Positions 25,885 to 35,043 of a stretch of 64,000 nucleotides of DNA are shown one piece after another. Source of the DNA: Actinoplanes sp. L3-i22 (GTDB taxonomy: Bacteria; Actinomycetota; Actinomycetes; Mycobacteriales; Micromonosporaceae). The stretch is from the NCBI RefSeq assembly GCF_019704555.1, contig NZ_AP024745.1, forward strand, positions 6,704,501 through 6,768,500. The letters run 5' to 3'. The notes below the pieces were generated by a model, which saw only the letters and a program-made list of their open reading frames with translations, did not search any database and was not told the DNA's origin. A program made the translations under genes and the position numbers. Position 1 is the first letter of the stretch. Each line of letters starts with the position of its first letter.

Positions 25885-25922
25885 GCGCCACTTCAGACCC
25901 ACCGGGGTATCTGAAGCGGCGC
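25885..25922 (+). terminator. Hairpin terminator after lsr2
   Basis: GCGCC-A-CTTCAGA (25885-25897) pairs with TCTGAAG-C-GGCGC (25910-25922), twelve pairs with one mismatch around a 12-base loop. It starts 24 bases after the lsr2 stop. Confidence 0.7.
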
Positions 25923-26450
25923 TGCCATGTGCAGTACTCGTCGACTCAACGCTTTCCGCATCGGCATCGATGAGAGCGGCGAGTAACACGTTCGCTTTAC
26001 CCGGGCAGCGCAGACCGGCCAACAGGTTCATCTCCTTGTTGCGCGTCAGGGGTGTCCGGCAGCCCTGGCCTTGGTCGAGGCAGACCTGGCCACCAAACAT
26101 CCAGCCTTCGTGTCCAGCTCTCGACCCGAAGCGGGTGGGCGGGTTGGCAGCGACAGCACTACGCCGGTAGAGTCCGCTGTCGATGCCAGCAGCGCCCTCC
26201 GGGAGCTGCCGAATTTGTTGCCATCACCTACCGAGCTGTCGGTGATGGTGCTCCTGTTCCCCACACGCGTGGGGGTGCTCGTTCCAGCAGCTGCCCGGAA
26301 ATCGGAGAGAGCTGCCGCGCGGCGCATGCGCCCAACTGCTCAGCGTGAATCGCATCAGCAGTAGGCGGCCACCCGCGCGGTCGAATCTCAACCCTTTCCC
26401 TCGGCATGCCCGGCTGGAACCACCCACCATGCCAGGGAACCGGAGGACAG
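25923..26450 (+). ncRNA. Noncoding left flank of IS110 element, candidate bridge-RNA region
   Basis: About 530 bases with no supportable gene precede the IS110 transposase. IS110-group elements encode a bridge RNA in the noncoding left end just upstream of the transposase, so the RNA is expected within roughly the last 200-300 bases here. I did not resolve its loops or the element's exact left edge. Confidence 0.35.
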
Positions 26451-27695
26451 ATGCAACGGCCACCCCGCTTTTTCTGCGGGATCGACTGGGCCAGCCAGGT
26501 CAACGACGTCGCCGTGATCGACACCCGCAGCGGCGCGGTTCAGCACCTGCGTATCGCCGCGACACCTGAGGGCGTAGCGGAGCTTCTCACCGTGCTCTCC
26601 GGTTTGCTGGCCAGCCACCAGCACTCCCGCAAACTCGTGCCGATAGCGATCGAAACGAATCAGGGCCTACTGGTGCATGCACTACGGGCCCGCGGCCAGA
26701 CGATATTTCAGATTCCACCGACGGAGATGGCGCTCTACCGCCGCTACCGGTCGGTGACGAAAAAGAAAGCCGACCGGTCCGACGCCGTCTTGCTGGCGAT
26801 GCTGCTGCACGAACGATGGGGCCAGCTCCAGCCCCTTCCCCAGACCAGCCCGGCAGCCGAGGCGATCACCGTCTTGACCCGCGCCCAGCATCAGGCTCAG
26901 CTGCTGCGCGAGAAGCTGCAGGCGAAACTGCGCAGGCTGCTGCACCAAGTCCATCCCGCCGCAGTCAACGCCTGGGAAGGCCGCGACTTCGGCCTGCGCC
27001 GGGCAGAGGCCCGGGCGGTGCTCGCCGCCGGGCCGACCGCGGAGGCCGCGCAACGACTGACTCAGTACCGGCTGACGAAGATTCTTGCCCCGGTGCGGCT
27101 GCGCCTGGTCGACGACGAGGCGTATCGGCTGCGAGATTTGTTCGCCGTACCCGTTTTGCGGCTACCCCGCGACATCGAGATAGCCTCCGCCGTTGAGGTA
27201 CGGGCCCTGTTGAGCCAGTTCGACCACGCGTGCCAGAGCACCGACAAGCTCACCGCCCAGTTGAGCGAGGCCTTCCTGAACCACGAGCAGGCCGCGGTGT
27301 ACCTGTCGTTTCCCGGCTGCGGCGCGCTCACCGGCGCCCGGCTCCTCGCGGAACTCGGCGACGACCCGAACCGGTTCGCCAGCCCGCGCGGCCTACGCGC
27401 CTACGCCGGTGTCGCCCCGCTGACCTGGTCCAGCGGCAAAAGCCGGCAGGTCACCCATCGCCACATCTGCAATCGCCGTCTCAAAGCCGTCTGCCACCAG
27501 TGGGCCTTCACGTCACTGACCCGCTCACCGGGAGCCCGAGCCCACTACGACCAACGCCGCGCAGCCGGCGACACCTACGCCGGCGCGCTGCGCCGCGTCG
27601 CCGGTCACCTCCTGTCCGGCCTGCACCACTGCCTGACCACCGGTGCCAGCTACGACGAACAGCAGGCGTTCCCGCTCCGAGAAAACCCCGCCTAA
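26451..27695 (+). CDS. IS110-family transposase
   Basis: A 414-residue DEDD recombinase, full length for the family. The RuvC-like domain shows FFCGIDWASQVNDVAV (Asp about 11), VPIAIETNQGLLV (Glu about 72), and KKKADRSDAVLLAMLL (two Asp about 108-111). The C-terminal Tnp20 domain has YLSFPGCGALTGARLLAELGD and GVAPLTWSSGKSRQVTHR, where the serine nucleophile lies. Such enzymes use a bridge RNA to pair target and donor. The ATG at 26451 is preceded by GGAGG; an in-frame ATG at 26406 lies outside that signal. No terminal inverted repeats are expected. Confidence 0.92.
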   Translation: MQRPPRFFCGIDWASQVNDVAVIDTRSGAVQHLRIAATPEGVAELLTVLSGLLASHQHSRKLVPIAIETNQGLLVHALRARGQTIFQIPPTEMALYRRYRSVTKKKADRSDAVLLAMLLHERWGQLQPLPQTSPAAEAITVLTRAQHQAQLLREKLQAKLRRLLHQVHPAAVNAWEGRDFGLRRAEARAVLAAGPTAEAAQRLTQYRLTKILAPVRLRLVDDEAYRLRDLFAVPVLRLPRDIEIASAVEVRALLSQFDHACQSTDKLTAQLSEAFLNHEQAAVYLSFPGCGALTGARLLAELGDDPNRFASPRGLRAYAGVAPLTWSSGKSRQVTHRHICNRRLKAVCHQWAFTSLTRSPGARAHYDQRRAAGDTYAGALRRVAGHLLSGLHHCLTTGASYDEQQAFPLRENPA

Positions 27696-27840
27696 CGGCG
27701 CTCTGCGGAGGCCGGGACGGTGACCGGAGATGCCTGAAAGCATCCCGAGCCACGAGCTCTGACGTGGGAGCGGCACCCGGTCATCGTCCCGACTCCCGCG
27801 ACATCGCCAGCACCCGCCACCCGAGAGGAGAACACCCAAT

Positions 27841-28482
27841 ATGACCACCGAACCGGCTGCCCCCGAGGCGACCACCGAGGACCTCATCAGCTACCTCAGC
27901 GATCCTCGCCACCCCAACATGCGCAGCATCAGCGAGCTCATCCCCGCCGACCACTACGACAGGCCGATCACCGCACTGATCCGCTCGGCGATCACCGGCG
28001 ACGACGGCCGGACCGCCGCCTGCGCCCGCCTCGCCTACCGGTGGGGCATCACCCTGATCCGGCAGCGCACGGACGCGCAGCCCACGACTGCCACCGCGGT
28101 CTACTGCGGCGGCATCCGCCTCGCCGGCTACCTCGGCGCCCATGCCGTCGCCGGATACAGCGCGAGCCATCCCGAAACCAGCGGCAACGACACGTTGCAG
28201 CACCACATCAGGGCGATCATCGACGAGCTCGGCCAGCCCGCCTGCGACGACACCAACCTGCTCTCCATCGGATTGCAGCTGCGCAGACACATCATGTTCT
28301 GCCGCTACACCGGCCCTGACCTGCAGGCCCTCACCGACCTCTCCCGTGTCGGGTCGACGGACGCAGCGAGCAGGCCCGCTGCGATCGGGCACCTGGCCTG
28401 GCAGCTCACACGCAATCTTCCCGGGCGTGGGTACGGCGACCTCATCCGTGACGCCGTGCAGGCGGCGCCGCTGCCAGTGTGA
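27841..28482 (+). CDS. Hypothetical protein, 213 residues
   Basis: ATG 27841 follows GAGAGGAG. The protein is helical and well composed (TTEDLISYLSDPRHPNMRSISELIPADHYDRPI, CARLAYRWGITLIRQRTD, LLSIGLQLRRHIMFCRYTG). No family recognised. It lies just beyond the IS110 gene and may be part of the pre-insertion context. Confidence 0.7.
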   Translation: MTTEPAAPEATTEDLISYLSDPRHPNMRSISELIPADHYDRPITALIRSAITGDDGRTAACARLAYRWGITLIRQRTDAQPTTATAVYCGGIRLAGYLGAHAVAGYSASHPETSGNDTLQHHIRAIIDELGQPACDDTNLLSIGLQLRRHIMFCRYTGPDLQALTDLSRVGSTDAASRPAAIGHLAWQLTRNLPGRGYGDLIRDAVQAAPLPV

Positions 28483-28661
28483 CAACGAGAATCCAGGTGG
28501 CTGCTGACTGAGGCGGAGCCGGCACCTCGCCGCAGCGGTACCGGAGGCTACTGACTACGCCCGCCGCTCGGGCGTCTATCGGTCGCCGGCAATGCCTGGC
28601 CCGGGGAAGGGCTTACTGGCTACGCTCGGGCTGCGAGACGACGGCCGCCAGGGGGATGGAC

Positions 28662-29156
28662 GTGCGACACGGACTCGATACCCAGGGAAACCCGGTGGAG
28701 CAGGCGCTGCGGCGGCAAGGGCGGGTGGCGCACCAGCGCGACCAGATACGCCGGGTGGCCGGTCTTGCAGTATGGCCGAGCGCGCTGGTCGGCGCCGTTC
28801 TGCTCCCGCATCGACAAGGCTCTGGTGGCCTGGATGCGGCCGCGTCCTGGGTATTGCTGATACTCGCGTTCGGGTTACTGCTTGCCACCAGCGGGTGGTG
28901 GATGGCTCGCCAGCTCACGCCGCGGATCCCACCCTGGCCGTGCTCGCGCCGCGCCGCGCGCGTAGGCGCGGCGAACACCCTCCTGGTGGCGAGCATCGTC
29001 GCTGTCGCGCTCTGGCGGACCGCGCAACTCGCCGGCCTGATCTTCTGGACCCTGACGGTCGGGGCGCTGGTGCTGATGGGGATTCGCGAGCGGGAGCTCT
29101 GCCGGCAGTTCGAGCAGCGGGGACACGAGATCCTCGTACTCGTCGGCTACCGCTGA
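28662..29156 (+). CDS. Small membrane protein
   Basis: About 164 residues with hydrophobic segments VAGLAVWPSALVGAVLL, AASWVLLILAFGLLLATSGWW, ANTLLVASIVAVALWRT and GLIFWTLTVGALVLMGI, so four membrane spans, then a charged tail ending in VLVGYR. The GTG at 28662 is favoured because AGGGGG lies at proper spacing; ATG 28656 is too close to it. Function unknown. Confidence 0.65.
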   Translation: MRHGLDTQGNPVEQALRRQGRVAHQRDQIRRVAGLAVWPSALVGAVLLPHRQGSGGLDAAASWVLLILAFGLLLATSGWWMARQLTPRIPPWPCSRRAARVGAANTLLVASIVAVALWRTAQLAGLIFWTLTVGALVLMGIRERELCRQFEQRGHEILVLVGYR

Positions 29157-29180
29157 CAGGTCGAGGCTGTGCAAGGCACG

Positions 29181-29303
29181 ATGCAGTCGAGCCAGGAGAT
29201 TGCGATTGCGCTGCTCTCAGATTGGGTCGACAGCGCCAACGACCTTCAGACATGGTTCCAAGAAATTCAAGCGAGCTACCCCGCCGATCAAATCAGACGC
29301 TAG
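29181..29303 (+). CDS. Possible 40-residue small protein
   Basis: ATG 29181 follows AAGG. The product (MQSSQEIAIALLSDWVDSA..., ending YPADQIRR) is amphipathic and looks protein-like, unlike the chance frames around it. It lies just after the small membrane-protein gene. Length and lack of relatives keep confidence low. Confidence 0.35.
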   Translation: MQSSQEIAIALLSDWVDSANDLQTWFQEIQASYPADQIRR

Positions 29304-29478
29304 CTCCTCACAGCGGCTGTCACCCGACGGCTCGACATCCTCGGACGTCGCGAAATTAACTGGCAGACTGAGCAGTAATGGGAAGTGCCCGTGCCCAGGC
29401 GCGGCGAGATCAGCCGGCCCATCGACCAGTTCGTCGAGCACAGCCGGGCAGATCAGTGGTGTCGCGGATCCCGTAGTC

Positions 29479-30039
29479 GTGGTCGAGCAACTCCACGCGC
29501 GTATCGCGATGATCGTGGATCAGATGAGGCGCTCACCGCAGACAGTGACACTCAGCTACATCGGCGACGATGGGGGCACGGAGGTGGCGGCCGCGATGAT
29601 GGTGAGGATTCAAGAAAGAGAAAGGCCGGCCAGCCGGCGTGAAGCCCTGTCGCTGCGCGTTGCGGGCCGGATTCAAGCAGCACTCGCCCAGGTGATCTTG
29701 TTCGCCGAAATCAACAGTGATCAGCAGAAACCCCAACCGGCACTCGACCTGGCGCAAGCAGGGGAGGCCATCTCCGGGCTCGGCTTAGCGGTCATGAACA
29801 TGGCACCGGGCACCGAGTACGTCACCATCGGCGCCGACATCGCTGCCTTGGCCAGAGACACCTTGCAAGTCCTGCGTGACCAGGTCCGCACAGGAGTGTG
29901 GACATCGTGTCCCTGCGGCGAAGACCATGGCCAAGCTGAAGCGGACGCCCAAGTGCTGTCCGCCGTGTCCGCTGACCTTCTGTTCCTTCCGTCAGCTGCG
30001 GAACCAGCCGTCCAAACGCTAATTCCGGTCCGCCCGTAG
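29479..30039 (+). CDS. Hypothetical protein, start uncertain
   Basis: About 186 residues if it starts at GTG 29479; the frame is open from 29200 but the earlier part is Ser-rich and chance-like. The supported part is regular (VEQLHARIAMIVDQMRRSPQTVTLSYIGDDGGTEVAA, LRVAGRIQAALAQVILFAEINSDQQ), and a CPCGEDHG motif near the end could bind metal. No clear ribosome site. Unknown function. Confidence 0.5.
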   Translation: MVEQLHARIAMIVDQMRRSPQTVTLSYIGDDGGTEVAAAMMVRIQERERPASRREALSLRVAGRIQAALAQVILFAEINSDQQKPQPALDLAQAGEAISGLGLAVMNMAPGTEYVTIGADIAALARDTLQVLRDQVRTGVWTSCPCGEDHGQAEADAQVLSAVSADLLFLPSAAEPAVQTLIPVRP

Positions 30040-30236
30040 CGCGGCGCGCCGGGAGCGACGCCGCACGGTGGTGCTAGCCGACAGGCAGCTGGTCGGCAAA
30101 CCGGAGATACGAACCGTCCGGGCGTAGCGGGAGTTGTCCGTTCGGATATCGCAGTGTGTGGACTACTCCGGCTCTGCCAGCCAGGTCGAAGCCTGTTGCT
30201 TGGTGAGGCCGCTCGTCGGTGACAAAGCGCCCGAGC

Positions 30237-31004
30237 TCATCTCGAGACGATCGGGATGTCGGCCACGACGATGCCGGTTGTCATCAGCGGCACCTGGGCA
30301 ACGATGTCGCCCTGCGGTGACATGATGCTGGTAGGGCCGTAGGCGATGCGGTCTGCGCGGGCGCCGGTGACGTCGGAGGACACCAGCCACATGCCGGTCT
30401 CGCGGGCTCGTTCGGCGCGCATGCTGTGGTGCAGGTCCTTGAACCGGATAGCGGCTGGGCGGCGCATCATGTTCTGCGCCGCGACCAGCAGCAGTGTCGC
30501 TCCCTGCGCTGCGATCATGGCGGCCGGCTCCGGGAACTGCGTGTCGGAGCATATGTTTACGCCGTACCGCGCGCCATGCAGCACGAAGGTCGGGTAGTCC
30601 TCACCGGGGGTGAACACCGATTCGCCGGGTAGGAGCCGGGTCTTGCGGTAGCGGCCGACGAGGCGTCCGCGGTCGACGACGACGGCGGTGTTGAAGTACC
30701 TGCCGTTGTCGGTCTCGATGACCCCGAAGACCAGGACCTGCTCGACGGGCGCGAGGCGGCGCAACACCGCGGCGAATCCTGATGAATTCAGCCGGAGGGC
30801 GTACCGGGAGACGTGGTCGTCATCGGCGAGGTATCCCTGAAGGAAGCATTCCGGGAAGAGCAGCAGGTCCGTGCCGCGGCCGTTGTCTTGGGCTGAGAAC
30901 TGCTCGATGCAGTCGAGCGCGGCGTCGGGATCGCCCAGGATCTCCGGCGTTTGGCAGGCGCCCACCCGAACGACACCAGCAGGCTTTTCACGTCGGTCAG
31001 CCAC
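30237..31004 (-). CDS. Carbon-nitrogen hydrolase (nitrilase superfamily)
   Basis: A 255-residue amidase-type enzyme. The catalytic triad is visible: Glu in LLLFPECFLQGY (about 51), Lys in VGRYRKTRLLPGE (about 119) and Cys in YGVNICSDTQFPEP (about 151). The length fits single-domain family members that release ammonia from amides or carbamoyl compounds; the substrate cannot be read. The start is GTG 31004. It is the last leftward gene before the strand switch near 30.1 kb, and an IS5 remnant lies directly upstream, so its promoter may be altered. Confidence 0.88.
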   Translation of the reverse strand: MADRREKPAGVVRVGACQTPEILGDPDAALDCIEQFSAQDNGRGTDLLLFPECFLQGYLADDDHVSRYALRLNSSGFAAVLRRLAPVEQVLVFGVIETDNGRYFNTAVVVDRGRLVGRYRKTRLLPGESVFTPGEDYPTFVLHGARYGVNICSDTQFPEPAAMIAAQGATLLLVAAQNMMRRPAAIRFKDLHHSMRAERARETGMWLVSSDVTGARADRIAYGPTSIMSPQGDIVAQVPLMTTGIVVADIPIVSR

Positions 31005-31114
31005 AGTCCGCCTGTGCCTCGATCATCCGACAATCCCCTCGTCCACGGCGCCTCGTTGCCTGCAACGACAGCCGAGCCCGTCTCATCCAAGGTACCGCCG
31101 CGATGCTGGCCGAG

Positions 31115-31255
31115 GCGGGCCGGCGAACAGGTGCGTTTGACCCAGCAGATCGCGTTAATCACCTGTCGGTGATCACACCGACGCCGGCCCTGAACCGGCT
31201 GGGCCGGCAGCAACGGTGCTAGCACAGCCCGTTCCTGGTTCGTCAGATTCCGCGC
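31115..31255 (-). pseudogene. IS5-family transposase N-terminal fragment
   Basis: About 45 residues (NLTNQERAVLAPLLPAQP and RRRCDHRQVINAICWVKRTCSP) match the start of IS5-type transposases, which read LTDxQWxxLxPLLP...DxRxVxxGILWxLRTGxPW. The rest of the transposase is missing. Confidence 0.7.
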
Positions 31256-31314
31256 GCCACACCCGATCCAACGATCGACATGCAGGATCATCACGATGAT
31301 TTAAGAGACGGAAT

Positions 31315-32415
31315 CTAGCTGACGCCGATCCGCCCCGCCAGGTCGCGCAGCGCGGCCGGGGTAGGCGTCGGCGCGTACAGCAGGGTCGCGACCAGGTCAC
31401 GCACGCTGGCCCTGGCCACGTCCTCCGGCGCGTGACGTTCCGCAGCCAGCAGGGCATGAGCGGCCCGGTCTGGCCGGCCGTGGCGGTGCCACGCGCGAGC
31501 GGTGTCGACCAGGTAGCGGCCGTGACGTTCGGCGGTCGGCAGACGGGCCGGGTTGACGGCGGCGGCGTGCTCCAGCGCCTTGCCGGTGTCGTCGAGCGTG
31601 GTGTGCACGCTGATCCGGTACATGGCGACGGTGGTCGGGCTGAACGGATGAACGCCGGAACCCACGTGGTCGCCGAGCAGGCGGGCGGCGGCGGCCGCCT
31701 CGGTCAGGTACGTGTCGGCATTGGTGGCGTCGCCGGCCTGGGCGCTGGTGTAGGCGGCGGTGCACAGCAGGGTGCCGTACGCAGCGACGGTGCCCGGCGC
31801 CGGGTCGGCGTAGGACAGGTCGAGCTGGGCGGCGGTGCCGACGAGCAGATTATGCGCGGCGGTGTGGTGCCCGTCGCGGCGCATGGTGATCGCCAGCACG
31901 TGCGTGGCTGCGGTCAACGCGGCATCGTCGCCGGCGGTGACCGCTTCAGATCGTGCCCGATCAGCCATCGCCAGGGCGATCGCGTCATCACCTTGTTTGG
32001 TGGCCAGCGACGAAGCGACGGCGTAGGCGCGCGACAGCAGGGTCGAGGTGGCCTCACGGCGGCCGCCGGCGAGCCCTCTGCAGGTGAAGCCGTCGCGGAG
32101 CTGGTAGGAGATCTCCCACGGCCCGCGTTTGCGGGCGAGGCTGCCGCTGCCAGCGACGTCGCCGGTCGCCCGTTCGACGATCACGAACTGCCCCGGCTGG
32201 CCGGTTACCTTTTGTCGGGCGCTGGCGGCCGCGGTGTCCGGGTCGGCGGGGCCGCCGAGGTACCGGCGCACCCGTGCGTCGGTGGCCATCTCGATCAGAG
32301 CGGGTTCGTCGCCGGGAGCCGGCGACCTGATCAGGACCCGTTCGCCCTCCAAGACCAGGCGCGGCCACTCGGGCAGCAACTCATCGCGGGCCGGTTCGCG
32401 GGGCGGATCAGCCAT
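31315..32415 (-). CDS. Chimeric protein: GNAT fragment fused to TPR tail of an XRE regulator
   Basis: A 366-residue protein. Residues 1-105 look like the beginning of a GNAT acetyltransferase (LEGERVLIRSPAPGDEPALIEMATDARVRRYLGG, VIVERATGDVAGSGSLARKRGPWEISYQL), breaking off where the acetyl-CoA loop would follow. From about 120 on it is the TPR-like tail of an XRE regulator (LLSRAYAVASSLATKQGDDAIALAMADRA, ending ALRDLAGRIGVS), like the end of the protein at 61356 (LRALAGRVGVEA). Neither half is complete, so it is likely a fusion remnant. Its start overlaps the upstream kinase stop. Confidence 0.65.
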   Translation of the reverse strand: MADPPREPARDELLPEWPRLVLEGERVLIRSPAPGDEPALIEMATDARVRRYLGGPADPDTAAASARQKVTGQPGQFVIVERATGDVAGSGSLARKRGPWEISYQLRDGFTCRGLAGGRREATSTLLSRAYAVASSLATKQGDDAIALAMADRARSEAVTAGDDAALTAATHVLAITMRRDGHHTAAHNLLVGTAAQLDLSYADPAPGTVAAYGTLLCTAAYTSAQAGDATNADTYLTEAAAAARLLGDHVGSGVHPFSPTTVAMYRISVHTTLDDTGKALEHAAAVNPARLPTAERHGRYLVDTARAWHRHGRPDRAAHALLAAERHAPEDVARASVRDLVATLLYAPTPTPAALRDLAGRIGVS

Positions 32416-33031
32416 GGTCGGCCGGCTGGTCGGCATCGGCGGGTGGGGTTGCGGCGTTGCGCTTCTCGGCGCAGCGGGGGCAGCGGGTGGGGCACGGGGT
32501 CAGGGGTGTGGCTTTGCCCAGGCCGCTGGTCTGCAGGATCGTCGTGACGGCCTCGTCGAAGCCGGTGCTCTCGGCGATTTCGTGTTCCCCGTCGACGCCG
32601 AGCAGGTCGCCCGGCGCGTACCATCCGCGCATCTGGTCCGTCGCGGCGATCGGCTCGGCACGGTTCAGGTGGCGGCGTACCGTCTCGTCGAACGACACGT
32701 CGAAGTAGTAGACGGCGCTCGGCCCGGGATGCTCGGCGATGAGCCGGCGCAGGATCGGGCCGTGGCCGGCGCTGTCCAGGATCCCTTCGAGGACGACGTG
32801 ATAGCCGGCGTCGAGCGCGGCGCGCGTGGTCGCGGCGATGAACGCCGGTGCGACCGGCTGCATCCGGTTGCCGCCGTGTTCTCTGAGTAGGACCCGGCGC
32901 AGGTAGTCCTGCTCGATCAGTGCGGTTCCGCGGCCTGCTCGTCGGCGGACCTCGCGGGCGGTGGTGGTCTTTCCCGAGCCGGAGTTGCCGCGGATCACGA
33001 CGAGCGTCGGGTGTTTCGGGGCGGTGGTCAC
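32408..33031 (-). CDS. P-loop kinase, zeta/AAA_33 type
   Basis: A 207-residue protein coupled by GTGA to the upstream methyltransferase. Walker A GNSGSGKTTTA lies near residue 15, followed by TALIEQDYLRRVLL, YHVVLEGILDSAGH and VYYFDVSFDETVRRHLNR, the order seen in small zeta-like and chloramphenicol-kinase-like enzymes. The tail has CPTRCPRCAEK, a possible zinc knuckle. Substrate unknown; it probably modifies a small molecule or the product of the methyltransferase. Confidence 0.8.
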   Translation of the reverse strand: MTTAPKHPTLVVIRGNSGSGKTTTAREVRRRAGRGTALIEQDYLRRVLLREHGGNRMQPVAPAFIAATTRAALDAGYHVVLEGILDSAGHGPILRRLIAEHPGPSAVYYFDVSFDETVRRHLNRAEPIAATDQMRGWYAPGDLLGVDGEHEIAESTGFDEAVTTILQTSGLGKATPLTPCPTRCPRCAEKRNAATPPADADQPADHG

Positions 33032-34263
33032 TGTGGGCCTGCCGGTGCGGGCCAGGTGACGGCGATCGTGGTGTGCCGGCGCGGGACCAGCAGCCGCAGC
33101 TGGTCGCCGTCGGGTAGGGGTGTGCCGGTGGGGTGCACGGTGATGTCCGGGGCCGGGCGGTGGCGGTAGTCGCGGTCCCAGGCCGTGAGTAGGTCGATCA
33201 GGTCGCTGGTGAGGGTGTCGGCGCCGGGTCCGAAGCCGTGGGCGCCGAACTGCCAGCGGTTGTCGCCGGTTGTGCGCATGGTCAGGTAGGCGAGGCTGTC
33301 GGTGCTCAGCAGGGTGGGGCAGGTGAATTTGTCTTGTGGCTCGAGCAGGCCGGCGGTGCGCTCGCGGTCGACGATGAGGGTGCCGAACGGGCGGGGCTGG
33401 CTGGCCAGCCACAGGTGCAGGCCCTCGAAGGAGGTGCCTTCCTGCCCGGTGATGGTGACCGGTGACCACACGTCGGCCCGGGGCCGGTCCAGGGCCGCGG
33501 TCAGCGCGGCGGCGTCCACCTCGGTCGGGTCGTCGAGGCGCAGCACGGCGGCGTCGCCGCGCAGGAGGATCCGGCGGGTCAGATCGCGGCCGGCGCCTTG
33601 CATCGGCACGAATCCGCATTGCAGCGCTGCGGTCGCGGTGAGGTGATCGCCGCGGCGGCGCAGGGTGAGAGCTCGGGTGATGCCGCGCATCCGCAGCGGC
33701 ATGACGATGACACCGGCGGGTCCGAGTTGTTCGATGATCGCGGGTGGGATGTCGGCGGCTTCGACGGTGATGATGATCGCGTCGTAGGGGGCGCCGGGCT
33801 GGTGGCCGTGTTCGCCGTCGCCGTGCACGACCTGGACGTGCGGATAGCCGGCCCGGTCCAGGTACGCTCGGGCTGCGCTGGTGACGTCGGCGTCGATGTC
33901 AAGGGTGACGACATGCCCCTGCGGGCCGGCGAGCTCGGCGATCAGGGCGGCGTTGTAGCCGCCGGAGCCGATCTCCAGGACCCGTGAGCCCGGCCGCAGC
34001 CTGGCCTCGGCCAGCATGAAAACCTGTAGCCACGGGGCCGACACGGAACTCATCGTCTTGCCGTCCAGGCCGCGTTTTGTGGCGACGGTCGTGTCCTCGT
34101 ACGCCTCGGCTGCGGTGACGGTGTCGGGGACGAACAGGTGCCGCGGCACTTTACGCACCGCTGCTTCGATCGCGGGTGTCCGGATCCAATTCTTCGCGAC
34201 CAACTTGGTCGCCAGCCTGTCTCGTAGCTGCTCGGGCGACATGTCCTCAACGACAGAATCCAT
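33028..34263 (-). CDS. PCMT-type methyltransferase, FxLD system family
   Basis: A 411-residue SAM-dependent methyltransferase related to protein-L-isoaspartate methyltransferase but with an extra C-terminal domain. Signatures: LVAKNWIRTPAIEAAVRKVPRHLFVP (about 20-45), SSVSAPWLQVFMLAEA, VLEIGSGGYNAALIAELAGP (SAM motif I) and GFVPMQGAGRDL. This matches proteins annotated methyltransferase, FxLD system, which accompany certain peptide natural products. I found no FxLD precursor nearby. ATG 34263 follows AGAGGA. The next gene is coupled; 120 bases separate it from the DUF402 gene. Confidence 0.8.
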   Translation of the reverse strand: MDSVVEDMSPEQLRDRLATKLVAKNWIRTPAIEAAVRKVPRHLFVPDTVTAAEAYEDTTVATKRGLDGKTMSSVSAPWLQVFMLAEARLRPGSRVLEIGSGGYNAALIAELAGPQGHVVTLDIDADVTSAARAYLDRAGYPHVQVVHGDGEHGHQPGAPYDAIIITVEAADIPPAIIEQLGPAGVIVMPLRMRGITRALTLRRRGDHLTATAALQCGFVPMQGAGRDLTRRILLRGDAAVLRLDDPTEVDAAALTAALDRPRADVWSPVTITGQEGTSFEGLHLWLASQPRPFGTLIVDRERTAGLLEPQDKFTCPTLLSTDSLAYLTMRTTGDNRWQFGAHGFGPGADTLTSDLIDLLTAWDRDYRHRPAPDITVHPTGTPLPDGDQLRLLVPRRHTTIAVTWPAPAGPQ

Positions 34264-34383
34264 TGGCACTGTCCTCTCCATAGGTGCCCGGTCCGGGCCG
34301 ATACATGCGGGGCTGCGCGGTCAGGGCAGGCGATCTCGGCGGCGGTCGCCAGCCGGGCACGGCTTTGTGGTCAGGCTCGCGGG

Positions 34384-35043
34384 TCACCAGGCGACGTGGT
34401 CCAGCACACGCGGTGGCAGCACGGGCAGGGACCAGTCGTCCGGGACTCGCCACTGCGACCAGTCTTCGGCCAGCGGCCCGTCACCGGATTCAGCGAGCGC
34501 CACGGCGCGCTTCCGGGCTGCCCGCACGCGCTCGTCGTCGGCGTCCGAGATCAATCCAAGGGTTCGGGCCTGGGCGTACTCGTCCGCGTCCTTCCACCGC
34601 CATCTCCCGGCGATCGGGTCGACCATGAGATCCAGCAGGAGATCACAGGTGTCGATGCCGATCGGCGTGCGGGTGACCGGCCGCTCGAAGTTGATCTTCC
34701 ATTGGGTCGGGCCGCCGTCGACAGGTAGATACGCCTGGAGGCTGAGGTCGGGGTCGAGGCCGATCCAGGTCACGACCGCCGTGTCCCGCCACACCCACTG
34801 GCCGAGTTCCCACGTCCCAGCGGCCAGGTCGGCTACCGCCTGCGGGCGGGATCGACTGTTGCCGTCGGTCAACCATTGGATCCAGGTGGTCAGTGCGTAG
34901 CCGACGGTGCCGGGCCAGCTGACGAGCACGAGTTTGTGTCCGTCGTCGTGCAGCACGCGGTGGGCGGCGGCGGTCCACACGCGGCCGTTGAGCACGTCGC
35001 GGCGTACCACGGTCGTGCCGACACCGAAGAGTGGCGAGGTCAT
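34384..35043 (-). CDS. DUF402 protein (FomD-like)
   Basis: A 219-residue protein, coupled to the upstream kinase by ATGA. The central part reads KLVLVSWPGTVGYALTTW, WVWRDTAVVTWIGLDPDLSLQAYLPVDG, DLLLDLMVDPIAGRWRWKDADEYAQARTLGLIS, the DUF402 layout in which acidic residues bind metal. FomD of fosfomycin biosynthesis, a nucleotide-releasing hydrolase, is in this family. Here a nucleotide or nucleotidyl-conjugate hydrolase is a fair guess. Confidence 0.75.
   Translation of the reverse strand: MTSPLFGVGTTVVRRDVLNGRVWTAAAHRVLHDDGHKLVLVSWPGTVGYALTTWIQWLTDGNSRSRPQAVADLAAGTWELGQWVWRDTAVVTWIGLDPDLSLQAYLPVDGGPTQWKINFERPVTRTPIGIDTCDLLLDLMVDPIAGRWRWKDADEYAQARTLGLISDADDERVRAARKRAVALAESGDGPLAEDWSQWRVPDDWSLPVLPPRVLDHVAW

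Noticed and set aside
31432..32547. Plus-strand frame of 371 codons
   Set aside because: Gly/Val/Arg-rich mirror of the TPR and kinase genes; no ribosome site.
33028..34383. FxLD lanthipeptide cluster
   Set aside because: The methyltransferase fits the family, but no lanthionine dehydratase, cyclase or FxLD-type precursor was found nearby, so only the methyltransferase is called.
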